From Straminergon stramineum (taxonomy: Eukaryota; Streptophyta; Bryopsida; Hypnales; Calliergonaceae): a stretch of 64,000 bases of DNA. Below are positions 23,640 through 35,425 of the stretch, piece by piece. The stretch is taken from the NCBI GenBank assembly GCA_963920665.1, contig OY987273.1:9612501-9676500 (forward strand), given 5' to 3'. Numbering within the stretch: position 1 is the stretch's first letter; every line of letters starts with the position of its first letter. The notes under the pieces are model-generated. The model saw nothing but the letters and a program-made list of their open reading frames with translations. It had not been told where the DNA came from and searched no databases. Made by a program: the position numbers and the translations under genes.

Positions 23640-24003
23640 TCTCTTCCGTTTGCCTCGTTTCATGCGTCTGCCGTCGTCGGACGGGCTGCCGCATCCACGC
23701 CATCTACACTGTCCGATCGTGCGGACAGCCTGCCGTCCGTCTGATCCGAGGAGGTCGCGATGTCCGCGACAAGCCGGCCGTCGGATCTGGGCATCTGGCG
23801 GACGTCGATCATCCTGCTGATCGGATGGTCGGCTCAAGGCGAACGAATGACCGTCCGCATGGTCAGACGGCTGGCTTGGGGCGGACGGAAGACCGTCCCG
23901 GGAATCGGACGGCCATGACAAGGCGGACGGCCATCTCTAGGCGGTCAGAGTGCGGCTGAACGATCGAACGGCTGCGACGAGGCGGACGGTTCGTCCGCAA
24001 TCA
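23640..24003. promoter_or_regulatory. GCGGACGG array upstream of the kinase-like gene
   Basis: CpG-rich array with motifs on both strands (GTCCGA, GCGGACGG, GTCGGACGG), less regular than the others. It ends about 175 bases before the start at 24180. Short open frames across it are by-products. Confidence 0.6.
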
Positions 24004-24179
24004 CTTTTGCCTTGCCCTTGCGTTTTGTAAGTGTGGAGTGGAGAGCTTGGTGGTTCGTCCTCCATTGGTTCCTCTCCTCAGGAAGGCAGAAGTCTTATTT
24101 GGAGGCCCCACTATTGCCATTTTTTGTAGCGAACTTCAAAGTTTTAGTTACAAATTTCGGGTATTAAAAATTTATCACG

Positions 24180-25640
24180 ATGCCAAGATCGAAGAAGGCG
24201 GTGAAGGGAAAACAAGAGGTACAAGAGGTGGAAAGTAAGGAAATTCCATCCGATGCATGCAAAGCATTCATGACCGAATGCATTGCAAAATTCTATGAAT
24301 TGGAAACCATTGTGTCTCTTGACACAAAATATGTAAGATATGGAGAGGAGTGTCCATCCAAATTCAAGGCAGACATGACGCAAAGAATGTTGGATGCCTT
24401 ATACGTTCCGCAATGGCAACATGAGACGGAGAAGAGGGGTTTCAACAAATGTTTGGAGAACAAGGTGCATGATGCATTGTGGAACGTTGATGTGGTTCTC
24501 GGAAAATACGGGAAACAACATCGTACAAATGATGAAGCCTTTGAGCAAGTCATTCTCAAAGCTCAATTGTTTATTGGGCGTTGCGCCCCATTTGCGAAGA
24601 GGCATAATAGACGAGGGTCTTTGGGTTGGTGGACTAGCAATGAGGGTCTTGCTCAATTGGATATGGATAGACGTCATCTTATAGCGCTTCGAGACACCGC
24701 ACGGGTGATTCCCCAAGATGACTTAATCATGAAGGGAGGATATGCAATGATTCCGAAGGTGAGAATTGAAGGATGTCGAGGGATAGCTCCATCTTGGGAG
24801 TTCGTAGCAAAGATATCCAACCACCATGGTACGCAACCTCAGCTTGCAAAGTTGGAACATCAGAATGAATCAATGGCAGTGAGGATTCCACATTCAGGAG
24901 TCATACGGTTTGTTGCAGTTCATGCAAGAACAAATGAAGGGTACTCGTATTGGTGGAATGGCGGAACACTTCGGCAAATGTTGAACCTGGATAACGATTA
25001 TCCAGACAACATACATGATCGGTTACAGTATTCAAACCCAACAGAGTCCGATGTGACTAAAGCTTTTCATCTCGCTCGATTTCGAAAGAAGCACACCAAG
25101 CTTGCTTGGGCATTGGTGCATATCATGAATGTGGTACATGTGTCTGGACATCTACACAATGATATTTCTCCAAACAACATCATGTTTCATTTTCCTGATG
25201 ATGAATCACGTGTCTACATTGGAATTTGCGATTGGGGCATGACTACTGTAGCTACCGAACCAATGAAATCCTTGTATATGTTCACATCTGCAAGTGAAAT
25301 GAATGAAGCTTTAACAAGGAGGTGGTGGGTGGATCCAAGCATTGCATATTTGCATAGAAGAGATGCAAATGTAGAAATCATTCCACATTTATCATGTGCA
25401 TCAGAGGAATATGCGATTGGTAAAATAGGTCAAAGGATCAATAAACAATGCATGTCAGAGAACTACAGCAAATTGCAACAGGAAACAAATGCAATGGCCA
25501 TGTTTAGCCACCACCAATTGGGAATTGTGTTTCACCAATACTTGGACCGGCTTTGTCAAAGAGGTGATGGTTATCGGGGTGGTTTGGCCCACATCATCAA
25601 TCGATTCACTAGCCAATTCAATTGGCCTATGCCGGATTAA
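24180..25640 (+). CDS. protein-kinase-like protein of the composite element
   Basis: Intact 486-residue frame from ATG at 24180. Residues 1-200 match nothing I know. From about 205 there is a protein-kinase-like fold: WEFVAKIS with candidate ATP lysine K211; PHSGVIRFVAVH as the beta4 strand; WWNGGTLRQML in the hinge region; HNDISPNN as the catalytic loop (D328, N333, with Asn in place of the usual Arg before Asp); and CDWG in place of DFG (D351). A Gly-rich loop is not obvious. All key acidic residues are kept, so activity is possible; the substrate is unknown. It lies downstream of its own GTCCGC array and an AACCCC-type repeat, and points to the right end of the element. A gene captured by a transposon is the likeliest reading. 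Confidence 0.75.
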   Translation: MPRSKKAVKGKQEVQEVESKEIPSDACKAFMTECIAKFYELETIVSLDTKYVRYGEECPSKFKADMTQRMLDALYVPQWQHETEKRGFNKCLENKVHDALWNVDVVLGKYGKQHRTNDEAFEQVILKAQLFIGRCAPFAKRHNRRGSLGWWTSNEGLAQLDMDRRHLIALRDTARVIPQDDLIMKGGYAMIPKVRIEGCRGIAPSWEFVAKISNHHGTQPQLAKLEHQNESMAVRIPHSGVIRFVAVHARTNEGYSYWWNGGTLRQMLNLDNDYPDNIHDRLQYSNPTESDVTKAFHLARFRKKHTKLAWALVHIMNVVHVSGHLHNDISPNNIMFHFPDDESRVYIGICDWGMTTVATEPMKSLYMFTSASEMNEALTRRWWVDPSIAYLHRRDANVEIIPHLSCASEEYAIGKIGQRINKQCMSENYSKLQQETNAMAMFSHHQLGIVFHQYLDRLCQRGDGYRGGLAHIINRFTSQFNWPMPD

Positions 25641-25705
25641 CACTTCCGACATTCATATTAGTAATATAGTGCAAGAGTGCACTATATAGAGTTTTATAAA
25701 TATTT

Positions 25706-25711
25706 AATAAA
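25706..25711 (+). promoter_or_regulatory. poly(A) signal AATAAA
   Basis: AATAAA 66 bases after the stop of the kinase-like gene. Confidence 0.5.
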
Positions 25712-26107
25712 TGTAGAACTTTGGATTTATGCATGTAGATTGCTTAGTATATATGCACCCCTAGAGTATGTCAATATATGTGAAATTGGACATACATTTT
25801 GAATTTTTCCATGTATTTGAATTGTTTTTGAATGAGTATCAATTTTTGACAAATCAAAAATATCTCTTGTTTGAGTGCAAAGTGCAATATTTCTTCTTGA
25901 ATGTAGATGGTTATTTAGTTGACAAGCTTGTATGACAAATTGCATGATGTATGATGTGTGGGTGCAAAAGTTTCTGAGCCCGTTCTATTTCATTTGGAAT
26001 AAGTCTTGGAAGAAGACCATTTCATTTATGATATGGAATTACTTGGACCTTCTTAGAAGTTGTGTTCAAACAATTCCATTGATATTTGAATTATGATGAC
26101 GACCCCA

Positions 26108-27033
26108 AACCCCTAAAGGACCAAGGCCATTTTTCTGTCAAAAACCACTCAAAACTGCCATTTTTGCTGCTTTCACCTATAAAATCCCCAAAAAATAGTT
26201 AAAAAAAATCTAACCATTGGATCTTGTACTTTATTTGTCTCAGAACATGTGGTAAAAATTTCATGAATTTTGACCGCAGAGATTGAGAGATATAGCATTC
26301 AAAGTTGGAAAAAGAAGTTTTTTTGAACACTGGCCTGCAATTTCAGATGACTTTGACCACCTTTTGTTGAAATTTTTTGCGCTATGGACTTTGAATTTAA
26401 AATTTTCTGTGTTGAAGAATTGAGTTGATGTTCTAGGAAAAAAATTTCTAAAGAATAACTCTTGATTTTCATTCTCTAAAAAATTGTTAAGTAGAAGTAG
26501 GTCCAAGATTACATGAAAAACTAAATCATTAATAGCTCTAAGATGGGATTGAAACTCAATAATCCCAATGGTGAGATTGTTTTAGCAAACAAATTTAACT
26601 TTGTCAAACAATTTGTTTTGAAAAATTGTGAAAATTGCATTCAGAAATGAATCCTATAAGTTATTTTTTCAAGAAGATGCTCATATTGCCCGAAAAACAA
26701 TATTGTTCATAACTTTCACATTACTAATCCAAATGGAATGAATCAAAGCTTCACATGTAGACAAAAATATAATCTATAAGAAAAAAGAAATTTTAAATTA
26801 GATTTCAATTTTTTGTGGATTTGTTTTTCTGCCTGGTGACATGAAAATTATGTTTAAGATGGCATAACTTTTGCTCCTTGGCACCGATTGAAATAAAAAT
26901 TATATTCCCACGAAGCTTATCAGTTTTTCTATTTTATGAGAAAGTTTCAAAAAGTTTGACTAAAAATTGGAGTCATAGAAACCTGCCCGAAATCCATTTT
27001 GTCCCCCGAGGGAACAATGGTCCTTTAGGGGTT
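26108..27033 (+). mobile_element. AACCCCTAAAG-family element with perfect 15-bp inverted ends
   Basis: Left AACCCCTAAAGGACC (26108-26122) is the exact inverse of GGTCCTTTAGGGGTT (27019-27033). The 926 bases between are AT-rich and non-coding. Related sequences lie at 19693, 22964, 30550-31253, 35426-36201 (reverse) and 63230-63592 (reverse). This is the best preserved copy in the window. I cannot assign it to a known superfamily; it could be a non-autonomous DNA transposon. Confidence 0.7.
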
Positions 27034-27596
27034 AAAGCAATTGTGGTTTTATTGTTTTAGTGTGTATACTTATAATGAATCAACTATGAAGAGATGTAAT
27101 TAGTAAATTCATCACAAATGAGAGTGATTCAATTCTAGTGTTTTTTCAAAAACGTTTAGGACTTTACGGCACTTGGATTTTTAGAAGCCTTTGGGTTTCC
27201 AATTTAGACCCTCAATTTTTTTTTCATTGCATTGTTTTCATAAAATGAACAAAGGAAAATAGGAAATTAAGCTCTAAATGAATGGGTTACAAAATGTATG
27301 TGTGTCCAATATTTTCCTAAACCCGAAACCATAATTAATTTTTTATTTTGAGTACTAGTTCTTTATATATTTATTAAAAAAATCCTTTGAAATTCTATTG
27401 CAGCACTCAAAAATGAATTACGAAAATAAATGACTTTTCTCTTTACAAATTTGTAAAGTGCAATGTTCTTTTTGTTCATTGCTAAGGACTCTTAGAAATG
27501 AGCATGAATTGTACCAAATTTCAAAAATAAAATCGCATTAGAAATTCTCTTAGAATAAAAAAATAAAGATAGAGACTAAATTCGAGAAGTCTTAAG
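27034..27596. other. AT-rich spacer
   Basis: No gene or repeat recognised. Confidence 0.5.
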
Positions 27597-27921
27597 CGGT
27601 CGGCCGGGTTGGCGGATGGACTCCAGAGACCGCGGACGGGGTCGCGGACGGGCCGACGGATTGGCGGACAGGTTGCAGAATCCGTGGACGAGGTCGGGGA
27701 TGGGCGGGACGGGATGGCGGACGGGCCGTAGAAACCGCGGACGGGGTCACGGACGGGGTCGGGGACGGGCAGACGGGATGGCGAACGGGGCGCAGAAACC
27801 ACGGACGGCGGTGCGGACAGGGTCGCAGACGGGAAATTACCCCAGGCTAAAAACCCGAATTTGGGAATGTCACAGGACGTCCGGACACTGGCGGCTACGT
27901 CCGGACGTCCTGTCAACCCTG
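27597..27921. mobile_element. right terminal region of hAT-type element
   Basis: A GCGGACGGGG array (27597-27840, loose period around 66 bases with repeated CAGAAACC-GCGGACGG) is followed by GGACGTCC palindromes and the terminus GTCAACCCTG at 27912-27921. This end is the inverse of 6917-6926. No 8-bp target duplication matches the left side. Confidence 0.65.
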
Positions 27922-28027
27922 GTCATCTTGAAGCTACTTTAATTGACGTCATATTTCACACTACATTATTGTAATCAAATCCATCCAAAAACATGTAAAT
28001 GTACATTTTTACATAATATTCACAATT

Positions 28028-28227
28028 NNNNNNNNNNNNNNNNNNNNNNNNNNNNNNNNNNNNNNNNNNNNNNNNNNNNNNNNNNNNNNNNNNNNNNNNN
28101 NNNNNNNNNNNNNNNNNNNNNNNNNNNNNNNNNNNNNNNNNNNNNNNNNNNNNNNNNNNNNNNNNNNNNNNNNNNNNNNNNNNNNNNNNNNNNNNNNNNN
28201 NNNNNNNNNNNNNNNNNNNNNNNNNNN
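28028..28227. other. assembly gap (200 N)
   Basis: Exactly 200 N, a filler length; the true distance is unknown. Confidence 0.99.
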
Positions 28228-30549
28228 TACCAACACGTGTTCCTTTGAGCATGCCAAGGAATCTTCAAAGTGTTGCTAGAGTAAGTGTGGGAAGTGCACA
28301 CAAGAAGAGGCACCTCATGTTGATGCGAGTGAGGACGAAGGAATTTCCATTTCCACAACAATAAATACATCAACCACTATACAATTGAGGCACTAGAGTA
28401 CGATTTAGATGTGCCACTAAACTCGATTATACACTGTAATTAGAAGTGCCTTTGAATCGAGGAGGAGGGATGGATGTGGCTACAATAAGAGGCCCGACCC
28501 CAATTCCTTCAACAAGGCCCACCCATGCATTAAGGTCCAATACTGAACATTGATGAAGAAGTCCATAGGTTAGCTCCAAACCAACCCAACCATCATGAAT
28601 GTTTGCCCTCGGGCAACCATCTATGGAAGTGTGTGGTCATAAAAGTGGAGGGAGAAAACAACATATTAGGAGGATTGATGAGAAGGCACAATGAAACCCT
28701 AAACATCTAAACAAAGTAGTTCACCAATATAGCATGGGGTTAGGGTGCTCCACACATAGGGTTGGGCAATCAAGTAGAGAAAGGCATCACCCTCAATCCA
28801 ACCCTAATGGAACCATTGATGCATTAAGGCTTACAAAACGACTAGTGTGAATTGAAGGTGTAGGTGGTATAGATATTGAAGTACAGAACTTGAACTCAGT
28901 AATAGAACGTGGTAAGTAAATTGAACCAAGAACAAGAGAGGATGACAAGAATGAGAACTCAAGTGACAATAGGAACTCCAGCAAGTTACATGAAGATACG
29001 AACCCTGATGCTAATGAAGTGCAAAGTGATTTTGATTTCTTACCAAAACACTATATTCATTAAAATGAGAGAATTCCAAGATAATGAGAGGTTATGAGGC
29101 CTACTTTCAAACCAAAATGATGCAACATAATACTAAAGATGAACACCAAAACAAGAAAAAAAATATCAAGTAGAAGTTATAGGGTTCTTGAAACATAAAA
29201 AATGAGAAGAATTGAAGTTGAGAGACTCTTGGGTTTGTAGTAAAGAAAGTTTCAAATGCCAACTCTACAAGCATTATACTTTAGAACTAATTATGATGAT
29301 CATGATATTGTACATATCAACCTTGCATGTGATTCACTAACGCACAAAGTTCTAAGTAGTATCTATACATTGCTAACATTTATCTACAAAAACCCACTCA
29401 ATAATATAGACAACTATCATTTGTGCAATTTACTCTTGAGCATCTTGAATGCCTTCAAAATCTTTGTTCCTTGAATGTACCCAATTTCACTATTTTTGTA
29501 CTTACGCCCAAACTCCCATTGTTGCAACTATAATGACTTCTGATTTCATGCATCCCAAGGTGGAGTATTGTATCAAACTGTACAATACTCCATCATGTGA
29601 CTGCTTCATTTGTAACCCTTCAAACGATGTATAGTGATGTAAAAATAAGGGTGCAATAAAAGGAAGTAACAAGCAAGTTCCACTTGGAACCTCTAGCTTC
29701 AACATTATTGGTGTGACCGGACATATGGTGCCTTCATTTAAAGCTTCCTATTGGAGTTAGACATCAAAGTAGGATGGCCCATAGATTGTAGTAGAGACAA
29801 AGAACACAAAACCAACGGATATGGCCTTCCATTAGGGGGACGATTGACCACACCATCTTTGATGGGCTTGCCTTAGAAGTCCATTGTGAAATTCACTATA
29901 ATTGCTGAGCAAAAGAATTTTTGAGTACTAAGGATTAGGGTTGTTCTAACGAACGCATTTTGGGGTTCGGGTGTCGAGTTGTTCATCTGATGTCATGTGT
30001 CATATAAGACGAGTGTCGCATACACTAGACAATTTTGTCGCATAAGGCCTTATCCTAGGAGTAGAGACAATTTGAAATCTCCCTTTATTTATGATCCATA
30101 ATTTAGAATGTAATAAGTGATTACTAAATTGAGACACTTCAATAAAATGAAACTCAAATATGTCAAGATTGGAAATAGAAAGTGCTTTATTTGAAAGTCA
30201 ACCTTAAAGTTGACTTCATTAGATGGACAAGGGGGTCTACTAGACATGTTGGACATCATCTTCATCGTATTGTTGAGTTGTTCAGTCGAACAACTATGCT
30301 AAGGACTGTGTATAGTCCAAAGTCCAAGATGGAGTTTGCGAATGTTGTGCAAGCAAAGACATACACCTTCTGGAATATAGGACATTGAAGTGCTCAATAT
30401 TTGAAAACCAATTCAAATTAAAAATAAAGGTTTAAAAAAAAGTAAAGCAACAAAAAACTAAATCAACAACACATAAGTTTGCATGAGCTTGTGGCACAAA
30501 ACATAAACTTGAGCTGGTATAATTACAAGACCAAAATAAAGGCCACAAA
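28228..30549. other. unassigned AT-rich stretch
   Basis: No gene I can support. Short open frames lack recognisable motifs, and I see no strong repeat. Confidence 0.5.
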
Positions 30550-31253
30550 CCACAAACACAATTTGCACTCATAACTATGTAAAAAAATTCTTTAATATTG
30601 GTGCTTCTTTGGATTCATTCTTCAAGACAATTTGGCTACATGCTTGAAAATTTTCAAATAATTTGGAATTGTACAACATATAGGAAAAAATTAGGAAGTA
30701 GGAAGTAGTAGAGAATGATTCAAAATACGAAATTGTTGAGAATTTAATTATGGAATTGAAAATTGCCCATTCCAATAGTGGTAACATTTCAATAAACAAT
30801 CTATATCCTAGTATTTTATTTTTTTCAAAAAATATTGAAAATTGAGTTAAATCAAAGACTTCAAAGTTTATTTGAGAGTAGAGAATCTATAATTGCCTAC
30901 AAACTAAAACTCTTCATAACTTTCATCTTATAAATCAAAATGGAATGATTCAAATCTTTCCACATATATATAAATCTAGAAAACCAATTTTAAATTTTTG
31001 TTTCTTAAAAAGGTGATTTTTTAAGAATTTTCTTTAGTTGCATAGGTTGCCTGCTAAACAATGAAAATCACATACCATATAATTACTTTTTAACCATGTA
31101 GTCAAAATTATGAAAATTGTTGGGCCTTAAACCTATTACTCAAGCACATGTTGTGTGAAAATTTCAAAGAAAAAGAAATAAAAATTTCATTTGTAGTGAG
31201 CTACCTAAAATCACTATGTTGCCGAAAAATAGGCCATTTGGTCTTTTAGGGGT
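30550..31253 (+). repeat. AACCCCTAAAG-family repeat, copy 4
   Basis: Ends GGTCTTTTAGGGGTT at 31253. The internal phrase TTCATAACTTTCA...AATGGAATGA (near 30915) matches 26700. The left end is not recognisable. Confidence 0.6.
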
Positions 31254-31857
31254 TAAAATACTTACAACTTCTTCATAAGTTGTTTTTATGCACTTCAAGA
31301 CAAATTGTATGGCTATTAAAAATTGAGTGCTTCAAAGTACACCAATGGCTTAATATTATCAATTATTTATAATGTAAATTGTGAAAGTATAGTACAAGTT
31401 TAATTTTATATAAATTTGTTTTTATACATTTAGAATCCAATACATAGAAGTCATAGAACTAGTATCAAAATGTATGAAAAAAAATACACCACGTTTTTTA
31501 ATTTTTTTTAAATATTAAGGATTTATAGAAACATTAAACTTGCTCTATTGTTTTTCTAATTTTCAATGTCACTAACAAATTAAATGAAACATTTGTTGTG
31601 GTAATAATATTTTCATTAAAACAAGATAATGAGAACCTCTATAAATAGTATGAAGCATTTACAAGTACAAGAAGAACTAGTACCTTTTCTCAATACTAGT
31701 AAGTAATACTAATACAAGGAGAAATTGCAATGAACTATTGAATAACATGGCATCCATTTGCTTCATATGAACATTAGATGGAAAATGAGGCTACAATAAG
31801 CCCAATCTTTCAAATTGCACGATCTCATAATTGTCATTTGAAAGAGGCATTCATAGT
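31254..31857. other. AT-rich spacer
   Basis: No gene or repeat recognised. Confidence 0.5.
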
Positions 31858-32907
31858 TGTCGTATGCGTAGTGTAGCGTAAGTACCATTACAACACCAAA
31901 ACATCGTAAAATGACTCGAAATATCGTCCCAGGGGATACTAGACTATTGCTGCAAGCCAAGACTATCTATTTTACCAAATTAAGCCCTCTCTTCACCTTT
32001 CCGGAATCCGGATTCGTCTCTTCACACACACACACATACTAGTTTTTGGTATCTTTACTTTATCCTCAAAGGGTCTGCCTTTGATCTTGTAGAGGGGTAA
32101 GGATTCACCACTCGTATTCCTCATACTCTCTTCTCTCTTTAAACTACACAAAACATCCTTAGACCAAATGTTGCACTAAATCAGACTAAGAAATACTCTC
32201 ACAACTTTCCGAATGGCCAATTCAAAAGGCAGGTCACTCAGAACTGTAACCAATCCTATCCACCACAACAATAGATCAACAGAAACCAGAACCGATGGGG
32301 GATTGTTAGTCATTCACTAGACTGATCCAAGGGTTTGGCAAACCTTTCAGGGAGAATAGGATAGGGATTTTACCACTGGCGGTTGCTTATCTCCACATGG
32401 AACCCTCCTTGGTATTCCAAACTCGCACCCACACCACTCCTTGCCGGATTTCCGTTCCAGTGTTTTAAAGGCTCCACGCACAAGACCATATTCACAAGCC
32501 TAAACTACGTCACAAACGTTCCCTCGCAAATCAGATCTAGTCACCTTAGATCCAGATTCCTTTTTTCCTCCTCCTATCTCTTACACTTCGACGCTCTCAC
32601 AAACAAACACAAGAAAGTTGGATATACGACAGATCAATTCCTGAATGTCCACTTGGTGGCTCAGATTAAAGAAAGGATGACAAGATAACAACTGTACGCA
32701 CTAGGATGGAATGAGAGGGCAACAAGCCTGCCACTCTCTTAAAAACTTAAAATCCCAAAGCGAAAAGGCCACTCGGAAATCCAGGTGACCAACTACAGAC
32801 CTCCCAAGAAACCTGGAAAGTCAAATCCTAAAAATCTGAAACTTGGGCCCATGCTTGGAACCCTGGATCAAATTCAAAATTCCAATCCTAACTAACTAAA
32901 ATCCTAA

Positions 32908-34896
32908 CTACTTCGCCTTTCTCGCCTTCCTCTGACTACTCCCGCCTAGACTTGTGGGTGCCCAGATGGATGCCCTTGGAGTCGCTTTTGGAGTTGCCTT
33001 TACTGAAGTCATCCTCAATGCTGCCTAGGTCTGGATCTTCCAAATTTCCGAAGGTGAGTCTTCTGCTTCCATGTCCTCCTCTTCTTCCTCCTCCTCTAAT
33101 CCGGTTTGGTACTCTTCTTCAGATTTCTCAATCTGAGTGACCTCCCTTCCGTCTTCTTCTTGTAGAAAGGTGTCATCCAAAACTATGGAGGTCCTCTCCT
33201 TCCTTGGTTGAGGCTGCGACATATGCTCAAAACTTTCCGGATGAGTCCGGGCTGAATTCATCAATCCTCCAATCCGGTCCACCAGATCACTCCGAATAAG
33301 CAACTTGGGTGTTTGGAGGGTTTCCTTATCATGCGGACTAAGTGTAGGAATCGGAGGTGAGATGGTAACTTCTAGTGGCGCCAACTCTTGTGCTGCTTCT
33401 GACTGCTTGGCTAGCTCTCACTCTGTCTTCATGCTACTCCAGATGGTCTTCTCCAACTGCATTGAGAAGGATTTGGTTGAATGCCAGAGAGTCTCCCTAG
33501 GGACTTCCAGTCTGTTTGGTAGTGGCAGTGATGTCGTCAACTTCACTGGTATTTTTGTGTCAAAGTGGATTTCCGGAAAGTGGGAAAAATCCATGACATG
33601 GTCCGAATCAATTTGCCCCAAGAGTTGGCGCATCTCCTTCAGCATGGAATCCATCTTCCATGAGAAGTCGACCAAAATCCGGACCAGCTTGGATCCGGTG
33701 AGAAGTACCTCCTCTATTAGCCGGTTTTGGACAACAGAGGCCTTCACGACAAGATCCAAGGGTCTATCCACTAGGCCGGATAGATTCTTGACCAGCTTTA
33801 GAGCTTCCTTCTTCCTCTACTTTGCTATGGCTAACTCCCCTTGTGCCCAACTTAGCCTGGCTGAAAAGTCAGTCTTCTCCTTTTCCAAATTTTCAATGTG
33901 CTTCTCTTTCCTTCCCAGCCCTTCCGGATTTGGAAGTTTCTTCATGGCTTCGAGTATGTCCTCTAGCTTGACCTTCAACTCCTTGTTGATCCTCCTGAGA
34001 ATATCAACCAGATTCTCATGGTACTCCTGTGCTTGCAAGACCTAGTTGAATCCAGTTTTGAAGAACCCGGAAATGTCTTCCTCTAGCCCCTCCGGATCCT
34101 TCTCCGGAATAGGGAGTTTCCCTTGTGAAGTCAGATCGGTGGATTTCCTCCTTCTTCGACCTATGAACTGCTCCTCGTCTTCCAGCTCTTCTTCTTCTTT
34201 AAATGTTGGCTGCTCCGCCTCCACTTTGTCTATGAGGCCGTAATGCAAGATGGTGGATCCAGTGTTGTACTCTACCATTTCTGCGTCACTCAAAAGTTCC
34301 GCATGATGGTAGAGGTGGAATAGGTAAGGACCAATTGGACTGGTCTTTGGCTTTCCTACATTGGCAGCAAGCTTGGAGACTACTACTCCAATTACTTTGT
34401 CCCAGTTGACCGGTCTACCCTCCATGGCACCAAAGATGGTGTTGGCTACCATAACTGTAATCTAGGTAGGCATTTTTGGATACAAGATCGTGATAAGAAA
34501 CTCTAGGACCTACTTCTACCTAGCATCTAGACAATCACTTATGGCATACCCCTCCTTAGAATGGGCTGCATTCCGGAACTTCCCTACCGCAAACTTATCC
34601 GTTCAAGAGGCTAATCCAGATCCCTTCTTGGGGAATCCGTATACCTTGGCCCAAACCTCATCTGTCCAAGTTCTGGGTCCCCCCGTCACTTTCAACTCAT
34701 ATTGATTCGGAGCTCCTACGATGAGCTCTTGAATCATCCAATCATTCTTTATGGTCCATGGTCTTAGGAACAGGCCAACACACACTATCTTGTTCAAATC
34801 ACCTTCTAGTTGTGACCACTCTCTCAGCCTTTCTGAAATGGTCGGAAAGACCATCTGTGCCATCATTAAGGGTTTCCAGATATCTCCCTCCGCCAT
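32908..34896 (-). pseudogene. 663-codon acidic/coiled-coil transposon protein (broken)
   Basis: One frame from ATG at 34896 to TAG at 32908, interrupted by eight stops (six TAG, two TGA, no TAA) but no frameshift. The N-terminal part (IWKPLMMAQMVFPTISERL, TDKFAVGKFRN, then GNTIFG-like ANTIFGAMEG and IGPYLFHLYH) looks like a folded domain that I loosely associate with plant transposon proteins, without a firm family. The middle has acidic runs (EEEELEDEEQ), a basic RRRRK patch and a coiled coil (near 33990-33830). The C-terminal part is acidic (near 33065-33090) and ends in the VKATPK...KARKAK tail shared with copies A and C. Confidence 0.65.
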
Positions 34897-35197
34897 CAGA
34901 AATTGTAACTAAGCTCAAATTCGGTAGAGACAAACAGTTCACAACTCCTGAATTGATCACTAATTCACCACTCTTTCTCTCAACTATACGAGCGCAAACT
35001 ACTACAGAAGAAAGAAGAAGGAGAAATGGGAGTGGCGGGATTAAGTACTTGTCATCCTATCGACCGTTCCAAAAGCAGACCGTTTACCCGTAACGGTTCC
35101 CTAGATTCCTAGACCAGAACTCTAGACCATAGGCTGTTGCTATCCAAGTTTCCGGAATCCAGATCTGTCCTAGATCCTTTTTCGGAACACCTAGATC

Positions 35198-35236
35198 ATT
35201 CTCTTAGCCTAAATGCAATGTTTAGGCTAAGAGAAT
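35198..35236. repeat. perfect 16-bp inverted repeat with 7-base loop
   Basis: ATTCTCTTAGCCTAAA at 35198-35213 pairs perfectly with 35221-35236. It lies in the leader of copy B. It could be a transcribed hairpin or an element end; nothing decides. Confidence 0.75.
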
Positions 35237-35425
35237 TCTAATCCTGTTTGCCTATTGGAATTTTTGAAAAATTCTACACTATTATAGACTTATTTTATAC
35301 TAACCTGGTGGATTCTGAGTTTCTGTCTCGTGATAATAGTGATTAGAACAAAGAATGAAAAGTATCCCCATCATGCATTGATTATGGCGCCATGATCCCT
35401 AGAGGCCATGATTGAATTTTAGTTT

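Larger units (their letters stand above)
31858..35340 (-). mobile_element. retroelement-like element, copy B (longest copy)
   Basis: Reverse-strand relative of copies A and C. On the minus strand it holds a leader (about 35340-34897), a long broken ORF (34896-32908) and a 3' region of about 1.05 kb ending at the shared TACGACA-type terminus at 31858. The upstream boundary is uncertain. No reverse transcriptase is present, so if it is a retroelement it is non-autonomous. Confidence 0.55.

Noticed and set aside
27943..28373. Frames spanning the N run
   Set aside because: Artificial; the gap sequence is unknown.
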